In this document: piece by piece, positions 16,291-24,675 of the stretch
How positions within the stretch are numbered: the stretch's first letter is position 1
Layout: each line of letters begins with the position of its first letter
Assembly (NCBI GenBank): GCA_002375995.1
Contig: DFNI01000005.1
Location: 1-41,846 of the forward strand
From: Acetothermia bacterium UBA3571
Lineage (GTDB): Bacteria > Bipolaricaulota > Bipolaricaulia > Bipolaricaulales > Bipolaricaulaceae
DNA length: 41,846 bases
Direction: 5' to 3'
Made by a program: the position numbers and the translations under genes
Notes under the pieces: model-generated
What the model saw: the letters and a program-made list of their open reading frames with translations, nothing else
Told to the model about the DNA's origin: nothing
The model's database searches: none

Positions 16291-16476
16291 TCACCAGCTG
16301 GCCTTCTTCACCCCGGGGATCTCCCCCTCCAGGGCCATCTTGCGGAAGCAAAGCCTACAGATCCCGAAGTCCCGGATGTAGCCCCGGGGCCGGCCGCAGA
16401 GCTTGCAGCGGTTCCGTTGGCGCACCTTGTATTTCGGCGGCCGCTTGGACTTCTCTATCAATGCCTTCCTCGCCAT
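16291..16476 (-). CDS. rpsZ: 30S ribosomal protein S14, type Z (zinc)
   Basis: The 61-residue product starts MARKALIEKSKRPPKYKVR. I chose the ATG at 16476, since ten further upstream codons are open but not conserved. It holds the zinc motif C24-x2-C27...C40-x2-C43 within RNRCKLCGRPRGYIRDFGIC. This is the short type Z form rather than the longer cysteine-free type N. It lies between rplE and rpsH as in the usual spc operon. Confidence 0.97.
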   Translation of the reverse strand: MARKALIEKSKRPPKYKVRQRNRCKLCGRPRGYIRDFGICRLCFRKMALEGEIPGVKKASW

Positions 16477-16484
16477 CTTCCCTC

Positions 16485-17018
16485 CTAAGACTCCCGGAAG
16501 GGGCACCCCAAGGCCTTGAGCAGCGCGTACGCCTCGCGGTCGGTCTCCGCGGTGGTCACGATGACGATGTCCATCCCCTGGGGCTGGACCACATCGTCGT
16601 AGGTGACCTCGGGAAACACCAGCTGGTCCGGGATCCCCAGGGAGTAGTTCCCCCGGCCGTCGAAGGAGTCCGGGGAGACCCCCTTGAAGTCCCTCAACCC
16701 CGGGAGCACCACGTTGAAGAGCTTGTTGAGGAACTCATAAGCCCGCTCCTTCCGGAGCGTCACCTTGCACCCAATGGGATCACCTTTCCTGATCTTAAAG
16801 TCCGAGATGGAGCGCTTGGCCCGGGTAACCACCGGCCACTGGCCCGCTATCTGGGCCAGGTTCTTCATCGCCCCCTCCAGGACCTTGGGGTCGTCGTGCT
16901 TGCCAACCCCCATGTTGATAACCACCTTCTCGATCTTGGGTACCTCCATCGGGTTTTTGTACCCAAGCTCCTTCATGAGCTGCGGCACGATCTCCTTCTT
17001 GTACTTCTCGAGCAGCAT
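16485..17018 (-). CDS. rplE: 50S ribosomal protein L5
   Basis: L5 binds 5S rRNA and contacts S13 and the P-site tRNA. The 177-residue product shows the VPKIEKVVINMGVGKHDDPK start region, AQIAGQWPVVTRAKRSISDF, the KVTLRKERAYEFLNKLFNVV helix and the C-terminal DIVIVTTAETDREAYALLKA segment. It is full length and begins 2 bp after rplX. Confidence 0.98.
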   Translation of the reverse strand: MLLEKYKKEIVPQLMKELGYKNPMEVPKIEKVVINMGVGKHDDPKVLEGAMKNLAQIAGQWPVVTRAKRSISDFKIRKGDPIGCKVTLRKERAYEFLNKLFNVVLPGLRDFKGVSPDSFDGRGNYSLGIPDQLVFPEVTYDDVVQPQGMDIVIVTTAETDREAYALLKALGCPFRES

Positions 17019-17020
17019 CT

Positions 17021-17332
17021 TCAGTCGAACGCGGCTTTACAGTGCTTGCACTGCCGCTTCTTCCTCCCCTCCACAAAGGTGTAGCCGATGCGCGTGGGAA
17101 CCCCACACTCCGGGCAGATCACCTTCACGTTGGAGACGTGGATGGGCGCCTCGCGCTTGATGATCCCCGGCTCCCGGATGGTGAGGGTAGGGCGCTGGTG
17201 CTTGGTGATGATGTTCACCCCCTCCACCAACACCCTCTCCTCGTCGGGGAAGACCTTGAGAACCTTCCCGATCTTCCCCCGGTCGTCACCGGCGATCACC
17301 TTCACGCGATCGCCCTTCTTGACCTTCATCAA
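17021..17332 (-). CDS. rplX: 50S ribosomal protein L24 with C-terminal zinc ribbon
   Basis: L24 is an early assembly initiator near the tunnel exit. The 103-residue product begins with a KOW domain (KKGDRVKVIAGDDRGKIGKV, residues 5-24). Its C-terminus carries a cysteine quartet (C73, C76, C95, C98: CPEC...CKHC), a zinc ribbon seen in a subset of bacterial L24 proteins. Its GTG/ATG start region overlaps the rplN stop by 4 bp. Confidence 0.97.
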   Translation of the reverse strand: MMKVKKGDRVKVIAGDDRGKIGKVLKVFPDEERVLVEGVNIITKHQRPTLTIREPGIIKREAPIHVSNVKVICPECGVPTRIGYTFVEGRKKRQCKHCKAAFD

Positions 17333-17691
17333 ACCACCTCCGGTGCAAGGGAGATGATGCGCATCATGCCCAGATCCCGGAGCTCCCGCGCCACCGGGCC
17401 GAAGACCCGGGTGCCGATGGGCTGTAGGTTCTTGTCCACCAACACCACGGCGTTATCGTCGAACCGAATATAGGAGCCATCGGGACGCCGGTAGGCAGCG
17501 CGGGTCCGAACGATCACCCCGCGGACGATATCTCCCTTCTCCAGGTCCGCAGTGGGAATCCTCTTTTGGACGGACCCCACAATTATATCTCCGATCTGCC
17601 CTACGCGCTTCTTCCCCAAGACCTGGATGCACTTTATCACTCTGGCTCCGGAGTTATCGGCCACCACGAGCTTCGTCTCCGGCCGAATCAT
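17329..17691 (-). CDS. rplN: 50S ribosomal protein L14
   Basis: L14 sits at the subunit interface and is the target of the RsfS silencing factor in other bacteria. The 120-residue product has the diagnostic N-terminus MIRPETKLVVADNSGARVIK, GDIIVGSVQKRIPTADLEKG and the C-terminal GTRVFGPVARELRDLGMMRI motif. It is full length, 3 bp after rpsQ. Confidence 0.98.
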   Translation of the reverse strand: MIRPETKLVVADNSGARVIKCIQVLGKKRVGQIGDIIVGSVQKRIPTADLEKGDIVRGVIVRTRAAYRRPDGSYIRFDDNAVVLVDKNLQPIGTRVFGPVARELRDLGMMRIISLAPEVV

Positions 17692-17694
17692 GGT

Positions 17695-17943
17695 TCATCC
17701 CTCCTCCGCGCGTTTCAAAACCTCCACCAGCCGCCAGCGCTTGAGGCGGGAAAGCGGCCGGGTCTCCTCGATGAGGACGATGTCCCCCACCTTCGCCTCC
17801 TCGCGCTCGTCGTGTACGTAGTACTTCTTGCGGCGCTTGACGTGTTTGTGGACCCGGGGATGCTCGTACAGGCTCTCCTCCAGGACCACGATGGTCTTCT
17901 GCATCTTGTCGGAGACCACCTTGCCGATCCTCCGCTTACGCAC
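17695..17943 (-). CDS. rpsQ: 30S ribosomal protein S17
   Basis: S17 is a primary 16S rRNA binder with an OB-fold. The 82-residue product has RIGKVVSDKMQKTIVVLEES, HPRVHKHVKRRKKYYVHDE and the conserved VGDIVLIEETRPLSRLKRWR segment. The start overlaps rpmC by 8 bp. Confidence 0.97.
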   Translation of the reverse strand: MRKRRIGKVVSDKMQKTIVVLEESLYEHPRVHKHVKRRKKYYVHDEREEAKVGDIVLIEETRPLSRLKRWRLVEVLKRAEEG

Positions 17944-18148
17944 GGCTCCCCTCCCGCCGCTTGAGCTCCCGCTCGCGCAGGATGGTAAGCGCGCGAGCGA
18001 TGTCCTTTTTTGTCTTCTTTATCTCGGCCGTGTTCTGGAGCTGCCCCGAAGCTAGCTGGAACCTGAGGTTCAAGAGCTTCCTCTTCCACTCCGCCACCTT
18101 CTGGCGGAGCTCGTCGTCGGAGAGCTCCCGGAGTTCCCTGGCCTTCAT
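17936..18148 (-). CDS. rpmC: 50S ribosomal protein L29
   Basis: L29 is a small helical hairpin next to the tunnel exit and near the SRP and trigger factor docking site. The 70-residue product shows MKARELRELSDDELRQKVAE, LLNLRFQLASGQLQNTAEIK and KDIARALTILRERE, the expected two-helix pattern. It lies between rplP and rpsQ with short overlaps on both sides. Confidence 0.97.
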   Translation of the reverse strand: MKARELRELSDDELRQKVAEWKRKLLNLRFQLASGQLQNTAEIKKTKKDIARALTILRERELKRREGSRA

Positions 18149-18582
18149 CTCGCCTCACCCCCGAAGTGGAACCTGGTTTTGAGTCGCGTGGGGATGGGGA
18201 GCTTGGCCGAGACCAAGCGGTGGGCCTCCTTGGCCTCCTCCGGGGAGACCCCGGCGAACTCGAAGATTATCTTCCCGGGAAGCACCACCGCCACGTACCC
18301 TTCCACGTTTCCCTTGCCTTTGCCCATCCGGGACTCGGCCGGCTTCTTGGTGTAGGGCTTGTCGGGAAAGATCCTGATCCAGATCTTCCCCCGGCCGATG
18401 GCCCGGGAGAGGGCGGTACGGGCGGCCTCGATCTGCTGTTGGGTGAGCCAGGCGGCCTCCAGGGCCTGGATGCCGTAGTCGCCGAAGGCCACCTCACATC
18501 CCCGGGTGGCCTTCCGCTTGAAGGCCCCGCGCTTGCGCTGTTGTTTCCGGAACTTCGTCCGCTTTGGGAAAAGAAGCGCCAT
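18145..18582 (-). CDS. rplP: 50S ribosomal protein L16
   Basis: L16 lies near the A-site tRNA elbow and is needed late in 50S assembly. The 145-residue product has the basic start FPKRTKFRKQQRKRGAFKR, GDYGIQALEAAWLTQQQIEA, the RIFPDKPYTKKPAESRMGKG loop and the C-terminal PGKIIFEFAGVSPEEAKEA. It is full length and lies 6 bp after rpsC. Confidence 0.98.
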   Translation of the reverse strand: MALLFPKRTKFRKQQRKRGAFKRKATRGCEVAFGDYGIQALEAAWLTQQQIEAARTALSRAIGRGKIWIRIFPDKPYTKKPAESRMGKGKGNVEGYVAVVLPGKIIFEFAGVSPEEAKEAHRLVSAKLPIPTRLKTRFHFGGEAR

Positions 18583-18588
18583 CTTTCC

Positions 18589-19254
18589 TCACTCCTCAGC
18601 CTCGGATTTCGTACGCTCCTTGGGGGACCAAACCTCGCCCCGGAAAACCCAGGCTTTGACCCCGATGATCCCGTATTTCGTCCAGGCCTCCGCCAGGGCG
18701 TAGTCCACGTCGGCCCTTAGCGTCGAGAGGGGAACCCGGCCCTCCTTCATCTCCACCGAGCGGGCGATCTCCGCCCCCCCGAGCCTCCCCGAGACCCGGA
18801 TCTTCACCCCCTGGGCCCCGGCGGCCATGACCCGGCGGATGGTCTCCTTCATGGCCCGGTAGGGGTTGATCCGGTTCTCGATCTGGAAGGCCACATCTTG
18901 GGCCACCAGGGGTGCTTCCAACTCTGGCTTCTCCACCTCCAGCACCCCAATACGCACCTCCCGGCCGGTCATCTTGGAGAGCTCCTCCTGGAGCTTCTGG
19001 ATCTCGCTCCCCCCGCGCCCGATCACCACTCCGGGCCGGGCGGCGCGGATGGTGATCGCCACCCGCTCCTCCACCGCCCGCTCAATCAACACCTCCGCGA
19101 TCCCCGCCCCCCGGTAGTTCTTCTTTATGTGTTGGCGAATCTTGGCGTCCTCCACCACATACTCGGGGACCTTCTTCTCGGGCGCGTACCAGTTGGAGCG
19201 CCACTTCCTTAGAACCCCTATACGGAACCCGACCGGGTGTGTCTTTTGGCCCAT
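18589..19254 (-). CDS. rpsC: 30S ribosomal protein S3
   Basis: S3 forms part of the mRNA entry tunnel and its helicase activity. I set the start at the ATG at 19254 (MGQKTHPVGFRIGVLRKW), which overlaps the rplV stop as ATGA; the longer frame upstream reads through rplV out of phase. The 221-residue product has a KH domain with the GRGG signature at 79-82 (PGVVIGRGGSEIQKLQEEL) and the S3 C-terminal domain ending TKYGIIGVKAWVFRGEV. Confidence 0.98.
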   Translation of the reverse strand: MGQKTHPVGFRIGVLRKWRSNWYAPEKKVPEYVVEDAKIRQHIKKNYRGAGIAEVLIERAVEERVAITIRAARPGVVIGRGGSEIQKLQEELSKMTGREVRIGVLEVEKPELEAPLVAQDVAFQIENRINPYRAMKETIRRVMAAGAQGVKIRVSGRLGGAEIARSVEMKEGRVPLSTLRADVDYALAEAWTKYGIIGVKAWVFRGEVWSPKERTKSEAEE

Positions 19255-19601
19255 CAGCCCTCCTTCTCCGCCACCACGATGGTGATATGGCTCATGCGGC
19301 GCTGGATGATGTCGGCCCGGCCGAACGCCCGTGGCTTCAGGCGCCGCATCCTGGGCCCCTCGTCCACGTAGGCCTTGACGACCCACAAGTTGTCCTCGTC
19401 CATCTCGAAGTTGTTGACGGCGTTTGCCACCGCCGAATCCAGCACCTTCCGGATGATCCGGGCCGCCTTCTTGGGGGAGAAGGCGAGGATCCGCCTAGCC
19501 TCCCAAACCGGCTTTCCCCGGATCTCGTTTATCACCAGCCGGGCCTTCTTGGGGGAGATCCTCACGAACCTAGCCCTCGCCACGGCTTCCATCGCCCTCA
19601 C
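19254..19601 (-). CDS. rplV: 50S ribosomal protein L22
   Basis: L22 lines the exit tunnel with an extended beta hairpin, the site of some macrolide-resistance changes in other bacteria. The 115-residue product has RFVRISPKKARLVINEIRGK, the helix region AARIIRKVLDSAVANAVNNF and the hairpin GPRMRRLKPRAFGRADIIQR. It starts 1 bp after rpsS. Confidence 0.98.
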   Translation of the reverse strand: MRAMEAVARARFVRISPKKARLVINEIRGKPVWEARRILAFSPKKAARIIRKVLDSAVANAVNNFEMDEDNLWVVKAYVDEGPRMRRLKPRAFGRADIIQRRMSHITIVVAEKEG

Positions 19602-19602
19602 C

Positions 19603-19887
19603 TCACTTCGGGGCCGGCGGCTTCTTCTTCTTCATGCCGCCGTGGCCGCGGAAGGTCCGGGTGGGGGCGAACTCCCCCAGACGGTGGCCGATCATGGCCT
19701 CGGTGATGTGGACCGGGACATGGGTGCGCCCGTTGTGGACCTTGATAGTGAGCCCCACCATCTCCGGGATGATCATGGAGGAGCGGGCCCAAGTCACGAT
19801 CTCCTTGATCTCGCCCCTCCGGAACTTCTCGATCTTCTTGAGGAGCTTAGGATCGACGTAGGGCCCCTTTTTGCGTGAGCGTCCCAT
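19603..19887 (-). CDS. rpsS: 30S ribosomal protein S19
   Basis: S19 pairs with S13 in the 30S head. I chose the ATG at 19887, which gives 94 residues starting MGRSRKKGPYVDPKLLKKIE and a TGATG junction with rplB. A GTG one codon upstream would add one methionine. The conserved RSSMIIPEMVGLTIKVHNGR and the C-terminal GEFAPTRTFRGHGG are present. Confidence 0.97.
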   Translation of the reverse strand: MGRSRKKGPYVDPKLLKKIEKFRRGEIKEIVTWARSSMIIPEMVGLTIKVHNGRTHVPVHITEAMIGHRLGEFAPTRTFRGHGGMKKKKPPAPK

Positions 19888-20717
19888 CACTTCCTCCTCT
19901 TGATGATGAGCTTGTCACTGGGCTTTCTGGGCTTTCTGGTCTTGCGGCCGCCCTTGGTGAGCCAGCCCCAGGGGGACTTGGGCGGGCGCCCCTCGCCGGT
20001 CCGCCCCTCGCCGCCACCGTGGGGGTGGTCCACGGCGTTCATGGCGACACCCCGCACGTGCGGCCGCCACCCCAGGTGCCGCCGGCGCCCAGCCTTCCCG
20101 TGCTTTATGTTCTTGTGGTCGGGGTTTGAGACCTGGCCGATGGTGGCCCAACACTCGATGTGGAATTTCCGCACCTCGCCCGAGGGGAGGCGCACGATGG
20201 CCCACTTGCCCTCCTTGGCCATGAGCTTGGCCTCCGCTCCGGCCGAGCGCACCATCTTCCCCCGGGACCCAGGGTAGATCTCGATGTTGTGGATGGTGGT
20301 CCCTACGGGGATCGCCCGGAGCGGCATGGCGTTCCCCACCCGGGGTTCTGCCTCCTCCCCGGACATCACCACATCCCCCACCTTGAGGCCCTCCGGGGCC
20401 AGGATGTATCGCTTCTCCCCGTCCACATAATGAAGGAGCGCGATCCAGGCGGAACGGTTGGGATCGTACTCGATGGCCGCCACCTTGGCCGGAACCCCGG
20501 CCTTGTCCTTCCGGGAGAAGTCGATGATGCGGTACATCCGCTTGTGGCCGCCGCCCCGGTGGCGGGAGGTGATCCGGCCCTGGTTGTTGCGGCCGAAGCG
20601 CCGATGCAAGGGCTCGATCAGCGACTTCTCCGGCTCCTTTTTGGTGAGGACGGAGTAGTCGGGCCAGACAGCGTGCCTGAGCCCGGGCGTCACCGGCTTC
20701 CATTTCTTAAGAGGCAT
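19887..20717 (-). CDS. rplB: 50S ribosomal protein L2
   Basis: L2 is required for subunit association and lies close to the peptidyl transferase centre. The 276-residue product contains RNNQGRITSRHRGGGHKRMY, the central KVAAIEYDPNRSAWIALLHY and the conserved loop MNAVDHPHGGGEGRTGEG at about 226-243, with H231 matching the functionally important histidine of E. coli L2. It is full length. Confidence 0.98.
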   Translation of the reverse strand: MPLKKWKPVTPGLRHAVWPDYSVLTKKEPEKSLIEPLHRRFGRNNQGRITSRHRGGGHKRMYRIIDFSRKDKAGVPAKVAAIEYDPNRSAWIALLHYVDGEKRYILAPEGLKVGDVVMSGEEAEPRVGNAMPLRAIPVGTTIHNIEIYPGSRGKMVRSAGAEAKLMAKEGKWAIVRLPSGEVRKFHIECWATIGQVSNPDHKNIKHGKAGRRRHLGWRPHVRGVAMNAVDHPHGGGEGRTGEGRPPKSPWGWLTKGGRKTRKPRKPSDKLIIKRRK

Positions 20718-20723
20718 CCCGCA

Positions 20724-21020
20724 TCACCCCACGATGTCGATCTTGTGCCCCGGCGCGAGCTTCACGATCGCCTTCTTCCACGACTTGGTCCGCCCGTGCC
20801 GGCGATCCAAGCGGGTGCGGCGGGGTTTCCCCTTCACCCGCATGGTCCAGACCTTCTCCACCTTGACCCCGAAGAGCTCCTCCACCGCCCGCCGTATCTC
20901 GGGCTTGGAGGCGTCGGGGTGGACCTCGAAGGTATATTTCCCCTCCTCCATGGCGCGCCAGGAGCGCTCCGTGAGCACCGGACGGATGATGATGTCTTCA
21001 GGCAACAGCCTTGGCGCCAC
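20724..21020 (-). CDS. rplW: 50S ribosomal protein L23
   Basis: L23 is the main docking site for trigger factor and SRP at the tunnel exit. The 98-residue product shows EDIIIRPVLTERSWRAMEEG, the PEIRRAVEELFGVKVEKVWT helix region and a basic loop GKPRRTRLDRRHGRTKSWKK. The ATG at 21020 overlaps rplD by 23 bp. An internal TTG at 21005 is an alternative start with less overlap. Confidence 0.97.
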   Translation of the reverse strand: MAPRLLPEDIIIRPVLTERSWRAMEEGKYTFEVHPDASKPEIRRAVEELFGVKVEKVWTMRVKGKPRRTRLDRRHGRTKSWKKAIVKLAPGHKIDIVG

Positions 21021-21654
21021 TGGTGACCCTCCTTTCCAGCTCCTCCACGGCCCTCTGGGTCATGAGGAGGTGGCGGTGGTTGAGCACGTTGTAGACCGAA
21101 AGCCCGTCGGTACGGACACACTCCACCCCGGGGATGTTGGAGAAGGACTTGTACACTGGAACCGTATACTCATCCGTCGCCACCACCACCAGGGTCTTCT
21201 CCGGGCACCCCACCGCCTCGAGCACCCGGATGCCCTCCTTGGTCCGGGGCCGCTCGAACCCGAGCTTGTCGATCAGAACCAGGTTCCCTTCCTGGGCCCG
21301 GGCGGATAGGGCCGAGATCAGGGCCCGACGTTTCATCTTGCGGGGAAGCTCCAACCTCCGTTTTATGGGCTTGGGTCCGAAGACCACACCCCCGCCCCGC
21401 CAGATGGGGGAGCGGATGGAGCCGTGGCGGGCCCGGCCGGTATGCTTCTGGGGCCAGGGCTTTCTCCCCCCGCCCCGGACCTCCCCCCGGGTCTTGGTGG
21501 AGGCAGTCCACTGGCGCTGGTTGTAGAGGTATACCCTGACCGCCCGCCAGAGGAGGTCCTGGTTCACCTCGGCCCCGAAGAGCTCCTCCGGGACCTCCAC
21601 CTCCTCCGGCTCCGCCCCGAGATCATCCCACCGATACAGTTTCGCTTTTGGCAT
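20998..21654 (-). CDS. rplD: 50S ribosomal protein L4
   Basis: L4 lines the upper exit tunnel and in E. coli represses the S10 operon. The 218-residue product has the tunnel-loop segment RQWTASTKTRGEVRGGGRKP, followed by QKHTGRARHGSIRSPIWRGG and the Rossmann-like C-terminal part (KTLVVVATDEYTVPVYKSFS). It overlaps rplC by 32 bp at its start and rplW at its end. Confidence 0.98.
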   Translation of the reverse strand: MPKAKLYRWDDLGAEPEEVEVPEELFGAEVNQDLLWRAVRVYLYNQRQWTASTKTRGEVRGGGRKPWPQKHTGRARHGSIRSPIWRGGGVVFGPKPIKRRLELPRKMKRRALISALSARAQEGNLVLIDKLGFERPRTKEGIRVLEAVGCPEKTLVVVATDEYTVPVYKSFSNIPGVECVRTDGLSVYNVLNHRHLLMTQRAVEELERRVTSGAKAVA

Positions 21655-22267
21655 GGCTCTTCCTTATGAGGAGAAGTCCCCTTTTGTGTCCGGGCACGGA
21701 CCCCTTCACCACCAGGATGTTGTTCTCCGGGTCCACGTGTAAGACCGTAAGCCGCTTGACTGTGACCCTCTCGGCCCCCATGTGCCCCGGCATCTTCTTT
21801 CCCTTCATCACCTTGTTGAGGCCCATGGGGCCGGAGGTCCCCGGCCGCTTTATCCACTTGTGCCCGTGGGACTTGGGCCGGTAGCTAAAGTCCCACCGCT
21901 TGATGGTCCCCTGGAACCCCCTTCCCTTGGAGGTCCCGGTGACGTCCACCTTGTCGCCGGGGGAGAAGATGTCCACTTTGATCTCCTGCCCCACCTGGAA
22001 CTGATCCGGATCGTCCACCCGGACCTCGTAGAGGTGGCGGCGTGGCTCCACCCCCGCTTTCTTGAAGTGCCCGAGAAGGGGCTTGGTGACCTTTCGCTCG
22101 GGCACGACCTCGTATCCGAGCTGGATCGCGGCGTACCCCTCCACCTCGGGCCGCCGGACCTGGACCACCACCGAAGGCTCCACGTGGATCACCGTGGCCG
22201 GGAGGGCCCGGCCCTCCTCGTCGAACCACTGCGTCATCCCCACTTTCCGCCCCATCAACGCCAGCAT
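21623..22267 (-). CDS. rplC: 50S ribosomal protein L3
   Basis: L3 helps start 50S assembly and reaches towards the peptidyl transferase centre. The 214-residue product begins MLALMGRKVGMTQWFDEEGR. It has the core KVDVTGTSKGRGFQGTIKRW, the PTC-proximal loop HGHKWIKRPGTSGPMG and the KGKKMPGHMGAERVTVKRL segment. It is 10 bp after rpsJ. Confidence 0.98.
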   Translation of the reverse strand: MLALMGRKVGMTQWFDEEGRALPATVIHVEPSVVVQVRRPEVEGYAAIQLGYEVVPERKVTKPLLGHFKKAGVEPRRHLYEVRVDDPDQFQVGQEIKVDIFSPGDKVDVTGTSKGRGFQGTIKRWDFSYRPKSHGHKWIKRPGTSGPMGLNKVMKGKKMPGHMGAERVTVKRLTVLHVDPENNILVVKGSVPGHKRGLLLIRKSHAKSETVSVG

Positions 22268-22277
22268 CCCGGCCTCC

Positions 22278-22586
22278 TCAGAGCTTGATCTCGACGTCGA
22301 TCCCCGTGGGCAGCTCGATCTCCATCAGGGCGTTTATGGTCTCGGCCGTGGGCTCCACGATGTCGATGAGCCTTTTGTGGATCTTGCGCTCGAAGTGCTC
22401 CATGGATCGCTTGTCCACGTGGGGCGACCGCAACACCGTATAGAGCCTGCGTTCCGTGGGAAGCGGGATGGGCCCCACCACCTTGGCGCGGGTGCTCAGG
22501 GCCCGCTCCACGATCTTCCGCACCGCGAGGTCCACCAGCTCGTGGTCGTAACTTTTCAGCTTTATTCTGATCTTATCCCTGGGCAT
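22278..22586 (-). CDS. rpsJ: 30S ribosomal protein S10 (NusE)
   Basis: S10 is a 30S head protein and, as NusE, couples ribosomes to transcription through NusG and NusB. The 102-residue product has KIRIKLKSYDHELVDLAVRK, the LPTERRLYTVLRSPHVDKRS loop and the C-terminal ELPTGIDVEIKL. Its first 14 bp overlap the end of fusA, so the str and S10 operons are fused here with no tuf gene between them. Confidence 0.98.
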   Translation of the reverse strand: MPRDKIRIKLKSYDHELVDLAVRKIVERALSTRAKVVGPIPLPTERRLYTVLRSPHVDKRSMEHFERKIHKRLIDIVEPTAETINALMEIELPTGIDVEIKL

Positions 22587-24669
22587 CTCCGTATCCCCTA
22601 CCCCTTAGGATTTCCTCGGCCAGTTTCTCCGGCACCACATCATAATGGGTCACCCGAAGGGAACAGCTCGCCCGTCCCTGCGTTAGGGAGCGAAGCTGGG
22701 TTGCATACCCGAAGGTCTCGGCCAGCGGCATCGTCACGTGGACGATCTCCACTGGCCCACGGGATTCGATCCGCCGGATATCGCCCCTTCGGCGACCCAG
22801 ATCGGCGACTACCTCACCGAGGTACTCGCGAGGGGTCATTATATCCCCTTCCACGTAAGGTTCCAATATCACGGCCTCGTCCCGCTCCAGGGCATGCCAC
22901 AGGGCCTGGGTGCCGCAGGCCTCGAACGCCACCTCGGTGGAATCGGTGGGATGGAAAGCGCCCCCAACGAGGGTGGCCTTGATATCGGCCACCGGGAAGC
23001 CCCCAATGGGGCTCGAACCCATGCCCTCCTCGATCCCCCGCCGGGCCGCCTCGGCGAACGCCCGGGGGAGGACCTCCTCTGGGACCTGATTTTCGAATCG
23101 GAACCCCTCCCCCCGCGGGAGGGGCTCGAACCGGACCACGATCCTCGCAAACTGGGCTTTCCCCGCCAGGGTCCGGGTGAACTCCTCCTCCACCTCCACC
23201 GACCGGGTGATGGTGGTCTTGTAGGCCACCTGAGGCTTTCCCACCCGGTGGGGGACGTTGTACTCCTCCCGCAGGCGCCGAAGCTGTACCTCCAGCTGCA
23301 GCTCCCCCACACCTCCCACCAGGATCTGCCCGGTCTGGGGGTCCTCCCGCACGTGGAAGGTGGGGTCTTCCTGTGCGATCCGCTCCAGCGCCTCCCGTAG
23401 CTTCTCCTCCTCCGCCGAGGACCGGGGCTCCACCGCCATGAACACCACCGGCTCGGGGAACTGGATCCGCTCGAGGAGGATGGGGTGCTGGGGATCGCAC
23501 AGGGTGTCCCCGGTGAGGACCCGCTCGGTGGCCGTGAGCCCCACGATGTCCCCGGCGCTGGCCTCGCGCATCCTCTCCCGGCGGTTGGCGTGCAACCGAA
23601 ACAGCCGGGTTATCCGCACTGTCTTCCCGGAGGCGGCGTTCAACACCTGCTCCCCTTCCCTGACCCGGCCGGAATAAATCCGGGTGTAGAGGAGGCGGTC
23701 GGCGTAGGGATCGGCCATCACCTTGAATACCAACGCCGCGAAGGGCTCGTCCGGGTCGGGGCGGCGCACGAGCTCCTCCCCTCCTTCGGGGGAATGGCCC
23801 CGCACCGGGGGGACGTCCAGGGGAGAGGGGAGGAACTTCACCACGCCATCGAGCAGGGGCTGGACCCCGATGTTCCCCAGGGCCGAGCCCCCGTAGACGG
23901 GCACGGCCCGCAGCGCGAGGGTCAACTCCCGGATCACCGGAAAAACTTTCTCCGGAGGTATCTCCCCCTCGTCTAGATAAACCGCGGCGAGGTCATCGGA
24001 AAACTCCGCCAGCGTTTCGAAGAGTCCCTCCCGGACCGCGGCGGCATCGGCCGCGACCTCGTCAGGTACGGGGAGGTACTCGTACCGGGCGCCCTTCGAC
24101 GCCTCTTCCCAGCGGATCGCCCGGAAGGAAAGGAGGTCGATCATACCCAAAAGGCGATCGTCCTTATCGCGCCAGGGGTAAACCAACACCAGAGGCACTG
24201 CCCCCAACCGCTCCACCATCATCTCCACCGTGCGCTGAAAGTCGGCCTCGGCCCGGTCCAGCTTGTTGACGAAGGCAATCCGGGGGACGCGGTAGCGGTC
24301 GGCCTGGTGCCAGACGGTCTCCGACTGGGACTCCACCCCCTCCACCCCCGAGAAGAGGATCACCGCCCCGTCCAGGACCCGCAACGACCGCTCCACCTCG
24401 GCGGTGAAGTCCACGTGGCCGGGGGTATCCACGATGTTTATCTGGTGGTCGGCCCAGCGGATGGTGGTGGCGGCGGCGGTGATGGTGATGCCGCGCTCCC
24501 TTTCCTGGTCCATCCAGTCCATGGTGGCGGTACCCTCGTGGACCTCGCCCATGCGGTGGATACGGCCCGCATAGTAGAGGATCCGCTCGGTGAGGGTGGT
24601 CTTCCCCGCGTCGATGTGGGCGATGATCCCGATGTTGCGGACCCGGCGGAGGTCGTATGAGGGATCCAT
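22573..24669 (-). CDS. fusA: elongation factor G
   Basis: EF-G drives ribosomal translocation and, with RRF, ribosome recycling. The 698-residue product has the five-domain layout: G1 AHIDAGKTT (17-25), switch I ERERGITITAAATT, G3 DTPGH (81-85), G4 NKLD (135-138), domain II from about 305, domain III GGVGELQLEV near 452-461, and a domain IV tip loop around H573 (GGAFHPTDSTEVAFE). The usual domain III motif GELHLE reads GELQLE. Position between rpsG and rpsJ favours the housekeeping EF-G over a paralogue, but overall divergence is noticeable. Confidence 0.95.
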   Translation of the reverse strand: MDPSYDLRRVRNIGIIAHIDAGKTTLTERILYYAGRIHRMGEVHEGTATMDWMDQERERGITITAAATTIRWADHQINIVDTPGHVDFTAEVERSLRVLDGAVILFSGVEGVESQSETVWHQADRYRVPRIAFVNKLDRAEADFQRTVEMMVERLGAVPLVLVYPWRDKDDRLLGMIDLLSFRAIRWEEASKGARYEYLPVPDEVAADAAAVREGLFETLAEFSDDLAAVYLDEGEIPPEKVFPVIRELTLALRAVPVYGGSALGNIGVQPLLDGVVKFLPSPLDVPPVRGHSPEGGEELVRRPDPDEPFAALVFKVMADPYADRLLYTRIYSGRVREGEQVLNAASGKTVRITRLFRLHANRRERMREASAGDIVGLTATERVLTGDTLCDPQHPILLERIQFPEPVVFMAVEPRSSAEEEKLREALERIAQEDPTFHVREDPQTGQILVGGVGELQLEVQLRRLREEYNVPHRVGKPQVAYKTTITRSVEVEEEFTRTLAGKAQFARIVVRFEPLPRGEGFRFENQVPEEVLPRAFAEAARRGIEEGMGSSPIGGFPVADIKATLVGGAFHPTDSTEVAFEACGTQALWHALERDEAVILEPYVEGDIMTPREYLGEVVADLGRRRGDIRRIESRGPVEIVHVTMPLAETFGYATQLRSLTQGRASCSLRVTHYDVVPEKLAEEILRGRGYGDAQG

Positions 24670-24675
24670 CGCGCC

